Shown here: one piece after another, positions 55,981 through 64,000 of the stretch
How the letters are laid out: each line of letters opens with the position of its first letter
Numbering within the stretch: the stretch's first letter is position 1
Source: Clytia hemisphaerica
Taxonomy: Eukaryota > Cnidaria > Hydrozoa > Leptothecata > Clytiidae
Direction of reading: 5' to 3'
Length of the DNA stretch: 64,000 bases
NCBI GenBank assembly: GCA_902728285.1
Contig: CACVBU010000071.1
Coordinates: forward strand, 1 to 64,000
Position numbers and translations under genes: made by a program
The notes under the pieces: generated by a model
What the model was told of the DNA's origin: nothing
What the model saw: the letters and a program-made list of their open reading frames with translations, nothing else
Database searches by the model: none

Positions 55981-57227
55981 GTATATTTGCGGAAAATATG
56001 GTTTGACGAGCATAAAACTTTCATGGATATTTTTGACCAAAATAGTCTAAATAATGCCAACAAGGTAGGCACAAATAAGGGACTGTTCTTTCGACAGGTA
56101 AAAATATTTTCAAAAATTTGTAAACGGGTAAACAGTAATAAGGTCCGGGGAATGGGTTGAAAAAAATCAAAAAATTAACGAGCGAGGGGGGGGGGCGTTT
56201 ATTAGGCACCTAAGGGTAATCCATCATGGTCCCCCGTAGTAAGGCCCGTCTACGAAAAAACAATTTAAAACATCCTCATCGGGTCGGGTGAAAGAAACTG
56301 GGCTATTTAGCGTCTTAAATCGAATGAACTTTCATTAATAAACAATTACAAGATGCATTAAATAACCCTCCGGAAGTATCCATTGCTAAACTTTGACTGG
56401 GATTAGATCCCCCATAGAAGTCAGTCTTTCCCTCACTCGCCATCAGGACAACTTTAAAGGGGACCATGTGGTAAATTTTTCCTTTCAGAAAATTTTCTGA
56501 AAAAATGCAACATGTAATGGGAACGATATATGCGTAAATACTAATTTGACCTATGATGCCAGGTCAAGCGTTTAAATTTATTCACACTCAGGGTTTGTTT
56601 GAATATTATCCGGCAGAGAGCAAGCTATTGGCAAGTAGAATTGACATGTTAACTCGTCTTTTACGTCTATTTTTAACAATGATAAATATCGATTATATTC
56701 AAAATTTTCAAAATTGAAATATCTTTTTTTCATTAGCATGGTATGTTTTGTTTAGAATCTAAGATGAAAGCAATTTTCGAATACTTGGTATCTTTTTGAA
56801 ATTGAAATTGAAAATTAAAACAATAGCGTAGTCTACAATATGCCTACAATTGGAAAAAGTAATAATAATTTTAGGCAAACAGATATCTTCAGAGCGAGGT
56901 AGATTTACCAGATGATCAGATGGAGTTTTTATAAGATACTTTAATAATTGGTCATTTGAAGTAATAAAAACGACGCGCTCTTTAGAAAAAGTAACAAAAT
57001 TGTTTTTATTACTGGTTAACGACCAACCAAATCAAATAAAAGCTTGTAAAAACTCCATATCGTCCAAGATTTACAGAAGAAATTAAGAAGAAAACGTTTA
57101 AAAAGAGCAAACAAATAGGCGGTCGTACAATATATCTATTTGGTTTTCAAACACAATCGTTTCGCAGAACGTCAGATCGGAATCAGTTTGTGTTTTGCTT
57201 TTTTCCACCTATTGTAACTATTGGGGT
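55981..57227. other. Intergenic stretch
   Basis: No gene recognised. A G-run (about 56186-56196) with cgtttattaggcacctaagg resembles the ends of the 57228 element, suggesting a degraded relative. Confidence 0.35.
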
Positions 57228-57455
57228 ACTCTTTGGTTCCAAATAAACGGCGGGGGGTTCGAATAAACGAGGGGCTAATTGCCGGGGGGGTTGGAAATTG
57301 CACTTCTGAAAACCCCAAAAATAAGGTAAATATATGCTAAAATCAGGCTATTTAGGGCAGCTGAAAATATTCTTGAAAATTAATGAACGGTCTGGGGGTT
57401 GGAAAATTTTTAAAAAATTAACAAGCGGGGGGCCGTTTATTTGGAGCTTAAGAGT
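57228..57455. mobile_element. 228-bp MITE with CCAAATAAACGGC ends
   Basis: actctttggttccaaataaa then cggcgggg at the left is mirrored by ggggggccgtttatttggag and cttaagagt at the right. Non-coding interior. Confidence 0.65.
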
Positions 57456-57576
57456 TTGATGATTGTCTTCTGAGAAACATTTTACAATTTTAATGAGAAT
57501 TTCTTACAATTTTATCTTTTAGCATGTTTGAAAAACATCTTTATGAACAAGATCAGGAATTAGTACTAGTAATCTC

Positions 57577-57715
57577 ATGGTTATGAGGGAAATTCGGGAT
57601 AAATTTCCCGAGGTCACTTTTGAAATTTTTGAAATTTCCCGAGTGAAACGAGGGGAATTTCAAAAATTTAAAAAGGTGACCAAGGGAAATTTATCCCAGA
57701 ATTTCACGAAATCAA
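57577..57715. repeat. Hairpin of GGGAAATTTATCCC type
   Basis: gggaaattcgggataaattt pairs with aaatttatcccagaatttc; gaggtcacttttgaaatttt pairs with aaaatttaaaaaggtgacc. The loop is near 57645. The 60-codon ORF here is an artefact of the hairpin. Confidence 0.65.
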
Positions 57716-58253
57716 GCATGGGATTCCTGGTTAATCTCATATGGTTAAGATTGAAATAAGGCGACTCATCATGAAGCATTAAAAGATTTCAATTATACTG
57801 AATAACCCTTATACATAGCTCAAGAAGCACCAGGCATAAAACCTGCATAATATATTCTAATCAATCAAATTGAATCTTCCATCATCTGATTATGATTATG
57901 TTTCTTCTTTACTTACTGAGCTGAGAGTTTTTTTGTTTTGTTTTGTTTTGGTTTTGTTTCTCTATAGAACGCATTCGAAAATCGAACGTCAAAAAATTCG
58001 ATTAAAAAACAGAGGGAAATTACAAAACAGCGGGAAATTACAAAACAGCGGGAAATTTCAAATTAACGTAAACAAAAACGTAAATCAAATTTCAATCAAC
58101 CATGAGATTATAAAGATAAGGAGTATTTTGAAATTTTAGTTTTTTTGTTTTTGTTTAAAATTCTCTTTGATCATCAATCAATGAAGATTCGAGAAAGTCG
58201 AGAAAAACTTTACTTAGCTTGCTTTGATTGATTAACTGATTGATTGATTAAAG
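57716..58253. other. Intergenic stretch with 18-bp tandem copies
   Basis: Three copies of an 18-bp unit (gggaaattacaaaacagc type) at about 58013-58065; otherwise no feature seen. Confidence 0.4.
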
Positions 58254-58487
58254 TACACGTTTTTCTTTTATAAGAACAAACTATATAAGAACATAAGGCT
58301 TCGAAACACGGCCTAAATGTTAAGAACAAGTTAAGAACATTTTAAGGCTTTATGGACTTAAAAATTGGTTAAAATAAGCTAAATAACATGTTAAGAGATT
58401 AAGAGCATCTTTAGGCTTGAAACCCCAAAAAGTTAAGAACTTGCAAAGTCTTCAAAAATTTTGGATGTTCTTACAAAAAAACGTGTA
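58254..58487. mobile_element. TTTTATAAGAAC-family MITE, copy 2
   Basis: TA-cacgtttttcttttataagaac at the left and gttcttacaaaaaaacgtg-TA at the right. Interior words ttaagaacat and aggctt match the copy at 51384. TA at both ends fits a TA target site. Confidence 0.7.
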
Positions 58488-59342
58488 CGACAGTGTCTTC
58501 TCTTAAATCAAATGTTTCAAAATTTAATTTCTTTCGTGAAAATCCGCCTTTTATCCAAGCAAATCGCTTAAGTTTTTAAGTTTAAAAGATGTGACATTTT
58601 CTGTTTGATTTTCACATCAACTTCAAATAGATTATTTTAAGTAAGCTGTCCAAACTTTATTCCGAAAAAGAATTAAGTTTTCTTTTTGAACTTATGTTTT
58701 CAATTATTAATTTTTAATGAAGAACTATTTACAAGCTTCAAAAAGTTCACTTTAATCAAATCAAATGGAAAATATCTGGGCGGAAGAACCATCAAAGTAA
58801 TAAAGATATAGACGGAGAGAAAACGTTTCGATAATGACCAGTTGAAATCTAAGAAACGTAAAAATATTGAAACTTTTAAAGATTTAAAGACTTTTCATTA
58901 CAGTTTTAACTCTCTCTAATTCAATCTTCCAGGGGCCAAATATTTTCTTCGAATTAGAGAAGGATTTGAATTACAGAGAATAATTTAAACCATAATATTT
59001 TAGTTTGAATTACAGAAAGAATCGAATAGTAGAGGTTCGAATTAGAGAGAGTTGATTGTACATATTTTCAAACTGAAAAAGCCTTGTACGCCCTGTACAG
59101 GAACGAGTTTTCAAACAATCTGTACATAAACACAGAACAGAAAATCTGATGCTGTCTCTAATACCATAGTAACAAGAATAATGAAAAGACTCCATTTTCT
59201 AAGTAACTTTCTTTTATTTGGTATTTTCTGGTAAAAAAGGACTTTCAAGACTTTCAAGGAGCTTTTCAAGATCGAAAATCAAACTCTATATATTGTAATC
59301 TACGCATTAGGGAAAAATTATAACATAACAGCAACAATCAAA
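58488..59342. other. 5' flank of GPCR D
   Basis: AT-rich non-coding DNA; TATATA near 59287, about 55 bp before the start codon, is a possible TATA element. Confidence 0.35.
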
Positions 59343-60458
59343 ATGGATGGATATTCGATAGCAACAGGTGGTGAATCAGCATTTGGCATTTCATTACCAG
59401 AAGATTACTACAATGACTACAATGATACAACCAGTGGATTGATGTCAGGAATTAACGAAACATTTATTCACATTCTTAACGACACTTATTTGAACTGTGC
59501 TACGGGAGGTTCTCAAGCAACCATCGAAATCATATTAGGTTCTTTCCTCGCCTTATTGGCAACCTTATCAACATTGTGCAACATTTTTATCTGTATAGCC
59601 ATGTTAAAAACCGGAATTTATAAAACTAATCAAGACTTACTGATACTTCTCTTAGCCATATCTGATTTAACCGTATCCGTCATTTTGGTACCGTTTGACG
59701 CCTTTGATTTGATCGCTTGCAACAAACTGCAGTACGAAGTAGACGCTTGTTCGAACCAAGAGTTAATATTCACATTCAGGTATCTATGGAGGGCAATACT
59801 TCCTATCCCTAATTTGGTGTTAATGCTTATGAGCGTTGAGCGCTTTATCACCGTTCGATTCCCGTATAAAACGAACATGGTCAGAAAGAAAACAATCTTG
59901 CTTTGTTATGTGTTTATTTGGATGTACTCAACCGTAATATTCGGCAGTTATAAAGTTGTTTTCAAGGAAGAAATAGAAATGTGGTTCGACATATCTCGGC
60001 TTGTTGTAAGTGTGTTTTTACCATTAATTACAAATCTATCAGTGTATTTTTACATTCTAACACAAGTGTACTATCATCTGAGAACCATTAAAAAGCTAAC
60101 AGTACGAAAAGTGAAAAGTGACGTCAGTTCGCATAGAGAGAAAAACCGTAACCACAAGCGAAACATTATCTTTTTATATGTCACGGCGACTTTCATATTA
60201 CTCTGGACACCAGCTATTACCTACAGAATTATCTTTATGGCAAATCCCAATCTCACCAACAAATGCTGGCATGGCAATTTATGGTTTATTCTGTCCTCTT
60301 TTATTTATTTGAACAGTCTTGGAAATGTTTTTATCTATGGAGCATCCAGTCGCGTTTATAGACAATCGTATAGAAGTATTTTACCGTTGCTTCAAAAAAA
60401 GAAAGCACGCACGTTCGAGCTTTTGACCAAGAAGACTTCGTCGACTATTAGCAAATAA
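59343..60458 (+). CDS. Rhodopsin-like GPCR, intronless, unrelated to A-C
   Basis: 371 residues in one exon; ATG in context aaaATGG. The roughly 60-residue N-terminus is acidic and Tyr/Asp-rich (DYYNDYND) with several N-glycosylation sequons. TM1 Asn80, TM2 Asp108 in LLAISDLTVS. TM3 ends in Glu-Arg-Phe (166-168) in place of Asp-Arg-Tyr. ICL3 is basic and Ser-rich. TM6 has LWTP in the CWxP position. TM7 has LNSLGNVFIY where NPxxY is usual. The pattern is class A, but the amine- or peptide-receptor subfamily cannot be told from sequence alone; the acidic N-terminus might bind a basic peptide (inference). Confidence 0.88.
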   Translation: MDGYSIATGGESAFGISLPEDYYNDYNDTTSGLMSGINETFIHILNDTYLNCATGGSQATIEIILGSFLALLATLSTLCNIFICIAMLKTGIYKTNQDLLILLLAISDLTVSVILVPFDAFDLIACNKLQYEVDACSNQELIFTFRYLWRAILPIPNLVLMLMSVERFITVRFPYKTNMVRKKTILLCYVFIWMYSTVIFGSYKVVFKEEIEMWFDISRLVVSVFLPLITNLSVYFYILTQVYYHLRTIKKLTVRKVKSDVSSHREKNRNHKRNIIFLYVTATFILLWTPAITYRIIFMANPNLTNKCWHGNLWFILSSFIYLNSLGNVFIYGASSRVYRQSYRSILPLLQKKKARTFELLTKKTSSTISK

Positions 60459-61480
60459 AAAATTTATAACATTCTTGAAAAAAATTTTCATATTAAAGAA
60501 ACAATACACATTTTGAAAGCCTTTGACGCATTTTAAAGTTTTTGAAAACTTTGTATAAGAACTGTTTTGTATTATATAAGCTGTGTTGTGCTAACAGCAA
60601 TGGACGTTAAAATGAATCTAAATGCTTCCCGTGCACGCGTGACAAGATGATGATAAGACTTGAATCATAAACCCTTTTTAAATGAACGAGTCCCAAAGCA
60701 TTTTATAAAATGTGGGTGTAACGTACGTACCCATTGACCCTTTAAGTGCCCTAGAAATCTTCACCAATTCAAACAGTAAACTCTCATACCCAGCTGGCAC
60801 ACAACGTTGTTTTAACGTTCAAATAACGTTATTTGGACGTTATGAATGTCACATGGACGTTGTTATGACGTTGTGTGCCGTCTGGGTATGCATATCTAAC
60901 TAGAAATTAGAAGGTCCATAACAACGATAGCTTAGAGTCTTCTCTTTTTTATAATAAGTGCCTTGTTGATGGAGGAATACAAGGAATGAAGGTTCAAATG
61001 AAATCGTTAGAGGGCTGAGGCTAGTAGAAGATATCCAAATTGGTAAAAGAGCAGACCAATTTTCAAATTCTTTTTTGTTGAGCCATGAAACACGTTCAGT
61101 ATTTCTGGCTTATTTCAAAATTCATTGCCGAAGCGATAAACGTGAGATACACTCGGGTACAGAGTATGAAGCAAGAGACATTACTGTACATTTCAAACAA
61201 ACAAGCTAGATGGACCTACCTGATGATGAAAATTAGATAGCAATAAGGAGAAAAATGAAAACAATCAGTCAGAAAGTATAGCGTTTAGCGATATTGCATA
61301 ACTCATGAAATTTTATCATTGATTGTTGATTGGGGGAGAGGGAAGGGGAGTAGGGAAAAAATAGAAAGTTCCAATTGCAAAAATCAGTTCTATCGACAAT
61401 TGAATCATGCTTGATGGTGGACATTATTATCAATAATGTTTTTGTGTGAAAAAAAAAACAAAGAAATATGAGGAAAAAGC
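60459..61480. other. Intergenic DNA downstream of GPCR D
   Basis: Contains the GPCR D 3' flank and the small hairpin element at 60785-60890; no gene recognised. Confidence 0.4.
60785..60890. mobile_element. 106-bp AACGTT-rich hairpin MITE
   Basis: catacccagctggcacacaa at the left is mirrored by ttgtgtgccgtctgggtatg at the right. The interior is a string of AACGTT and ACGTT words, so the element is a near-complete palindrome. I recall similar CCCAG-GCACACAACG hairpins as widespread in marine invertebrate genomes. Confidence 0.75.
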
Positions 61481-61800
61481 CCTATGATAATCTGCAAAAA
61501 CGATAATTTCCGGCATATTTCTGGCATTTTCGGCCGGAAAAAAAATTTGTTCAAAAATCAGAATAGGCCATGTTTTCGCAGCATTGCTAATAAGCATCTT
61601 GTGCAAAAAGTCAGAAAAAACTAATGATGAAATCTTGAGAAAATGCCAAAAAACCGGTTCTTCCGGTATATTTTCGGCATTTTCGGCCGGAAAATGTTTT
61701 TTTCGAAACTCGGGCTCCGTCACATTTTGGGTATTGCCATTTTGCATCATTGTGCCAAAAATCAGAAAAAACTTATGAGCTAATCCTGAGAAAAGCTGGT
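61480..61800. repeat. Tandem repeat, unit about 170 bp, two copies
   Basis: gcattttcggccggaaaa occurs near 61528 and 61677; each copy is followed by about 40 bp and then gtgccaaaaatcagaa or tgcaaaaagtcagaa. The 143-codon minus-strand ORF across it is repeat-derived. Confidence 0.65.
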
Positions 61801-61814
61801 AACAAAAGCTGGTA

Positions 61815-61862
61815 ACAGACGGACGAACGAACGAACGAACGGACGAAGGACGGACGGACATC
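61815..61862. repeat. ACGG/ACGA tetranucleotide microsatellite
   Basis: About eleven imperfect 4-bp repeats (gacggacgaacgaacgaacg and onward), at the end of the preceding tandem repeat. Confidence 0.9.
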
Positions 61863-62277
61863 GGTTAATTTATAGGACCTCCGAGGTAGGTCCAAAAAGA
61901 ATGTCTTTAAGACGAAATTATGGTTGCAGAATGACTTCGCTTTCTTCAATTAACATCGATACTGGCACTAGTCTGAATCGCAGACCTCTACAAAACCCCA
62001 GGTAGTATAGGTCTGCTTAATGATCTACCAGACGCTTTCTTGTTCGGTTTTTTTTAATTCGATGTATTTTACAGAATTTTGGCGAGTTAATAATTTGATT
62101 GACATTGATGTGCGCGCAAAAACGATCGTTTCGAACGTTTTCAATAGAATGTTTACATTCGAAATTCGAATCCCAGACCAGAAAAACAAAACAGAAAGAA
62201 AGATAAAAAACAATCTGATGCACATATTTTCTACAGTCTGTATTTATTTTTGACTTCAAAAGAATTGAAGCTGAGTA

Positions 62278-63544
62278 CAGTATATGGCCCCCAAAACGGA
62301 GACGGCCCCCAAAACGGAGGTTTTCATTAAAATGAAGATTCTGACTTGTAGATTTATCAGAATTAAACGATTTTTGTTTATTTTGAAAGAATGATGGTTA
62401 TACTTAAAAGTGATCATGTTTTTGCTGGTTTGAGACAGATTCAAAATAACATATTTGAGTCTAAAGGAAATATTTTAACACCAAAATTAGATAAAAATTG
62501 CATATATCTCACTCTAGCTCCTTGGATATTGAAAATAAGTTATGAAAACGGGGTATAGGAAACTTTCTATACCTAATGCCGTTCAGAAAATGCAAATACA
62601 TCTGTGACTTTAGAGGCTGGGTAAAAGATATAGCATCTTGAGGGTCAACCAGTATTTTGGAGCCCTAGAATCAGCATTGACAAAACCGAAAATTCTCAAT
62701 ATGAGAAAAAGCAAAAAATCTTGGAATTCTATTCCTATCACCTTGAGTTAATAGTTTATAACAAAAAATTAACATTATATATAAAATTTTTCGCTGAATC
62801 AGCAAAAACGGCAAATTCTTTCTTTTTTTTGCAAAATATAGGAGAAAAATATCTTTAAAGCTTAATATTTTCAGTTTCAGTTAAGCTTTTTTTCTAAAAT
62901 TTTCACAGCTTATTCCATACATGAATGGAGAATACATGAAAAGAGATTTGTGTTCAAAAACTTGATTAAGACGTTGTTAAATCAAAATTGTCATTTTGAA
63001 AATTTCTAAATTTTCAGTTTGGACTTTGTAATATCGAAAATCTTGAAATAATTCATAAAAATCATAAATTTTACATCCATCGGCTCGTAAATTTAAGGGA
63101 AAACACAAATATGTTCAGAGTTTTTCCCCCTATTACCACTGGGCTTAATAATTTAATTTTAACTACACCTCCGTTTTGGGGGCCCCAAACCTGCATTTTG
63201 ACAACCAGGGGTATACTGTAAAAATTTTATCAAATAAATCTATGCCCAAAACCCTCTAAATCATATTTCAAAACTATGGTCAAAATTTTGGATTCATATC
63301 TTAAAGATATCTCGAGAAATCACTAAAATTTCAAACCTCCGTTTTGGGGGCCATTAGAAAAAAGCTACCTATCTTTAAGCGATTGAAAAATATTGCTGAA
63401 ATTGAAAATTTTGAAAAAGAACTTCCAGGAAATAAAGTAGAGATGTTAAAGGTTTTCATGCAGCAAAAATTTTTGTAAAATCTCTTTTCCTCTAGATTTG
63501 AGAGACATTTCAAATTTGATCGCCGTTTTGGGGGCCACATACTG
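62278..63544. mobile_element. 1.27 kb Tc1/mariner-like non-autonomous element
   Basis: CAGTATATGGCCCCCAAAAC at the left end and GTTTTGGGGGCCACATACTG at the right end, each bordered by TA (62276-62277 and 63545-63546). CAGT termini with TA target duplication are the Tc1/mariner pattern. The word ccgttttgggggcc also appears near 62310, 63170 and 63345, so the TIR motif is repeated internally. No transposase ORF. Confidence 0.75.
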
Positions 63545-63546
63545 TA

Positions 63547-64000
63547 CATGAAAAAGATAAACACAAAGGCCACACAGTATCGAAGAGTGACGTGCCAAAG
63601 CTGAAGAAAAGATTTTTGTTTGTTTTAGCATTTAACAAGGGAATAACAACACTCCCTTTTGTAGAATCACAAAAAAGTAATGTCAGAAGTATTCAATATA
63701 GCCCCCAAAATGTACTGTATATACATAACTAAAATACCTTGAAATAATCTGCAACATATCTGTAGAACTGACAAAAACAATTATCTGGAGCCAAAGTGAT
63801 CAACGAATACAGTGTGGTAAAAAATTATACACTCCTACAAGTCCAAATTCAAGCATCAAAATGTAGTTTTGAAGCAAAATTTTGTTGGTGCACACAGAAG
63901 ATAAATCAGGGCACTTAAATTCGGTGCCTCACAGAAAATTTAAACATTACGTAATGTTATTTTTGTAGAAACTCGCCAGCTAAAAATGTCTTTAGCCGTA
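63547..64000. other. Right edge of window
   Basis: No gene recognised. agcccccaaaatgtactgta near 63700 is a stray end of the preceding element family. Confidence 0.35.

Noticed and set aside
61430-61861. 143-codon minus-strand ORF
   Set aside because: Runs through a 170-bp tandem repeat and a microsatellite; no recognisable protein features.

Overview
The window is AT-rich animal DNA. It has spliced genes (GT-AG introns), intronless rhodopsin-type receptors, single-exon ShKT modules attached to secreted serine proteases, a DEG/ENaC channel, and a heavy load of small DNA transposons. This mix fits a cnidarian (anthozoan or medusozoan). The assignment is inferred from gene families; no rRNA or mitochondrial marker is present to confirm it.

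Layout: 0-2.2 kb is a 2 kb non-coding DNA transposon with a perfect 8-bp target duplication. 3.0-4.8 kb is a single-exon DEG/ENaC channel with an N-terminal coiled coil; its stop codon lies in the first bases of a 5.3 kb nested transposon (4.84-10.12 kb). That transposon holds a decayed ORF, a second element with 666-bp repeats, and a small element inside the ORF. 10.2-11.3 kb carries two more elements with perfect 8-bp duplications. 12.76-17.65 kb is a three-exon claudin-like tetraspan gene; its first intron hosts a 2.6 kb foldback element built of 41-bp arrays.

18.7-42.9 kb is an ShKT gene cluster of four genes. Two secreted chymotrypsin-fold proteases stand head to head (4 ShKT + protease on the minus strand, 3 ShKT + protease on the plus strand). 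They are followed on the plus strand by an ShKT/proline-rich gene with an 11-fold repeated exon-intron unit, and by a 98-residue secreted single-ShKT protein. Nearly all non-catalytic exons are symmetric phase 1-1, which permits duplication, loss or skipping without a frame change. The exon models were assembled by hand; for both proteases, the claudin-like gene and the small gene the summed exon lengths are exact multiples of three.

43.9-51.1 kb holds three intronless paralogous class A-like GPCRs (one minus, two plus) that share a nearly identical TM2-region tract. 59.3-60.5 kb holds a fourth, unrelated intronless GPCR. The rest (51-59 kb and 60.5-64 kb) is intergenic DNA with hairpin elements, simple arrays and a Tc1-like 1.27 kb element.

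The most unusual item is the 146-bp exon-intron array at 38.6-40.1 kb. Others are the shared aromatic P1 residue at both protease activation sites, the transposon end supplying the channel's stop codon, and the near-identical GPCR tract.
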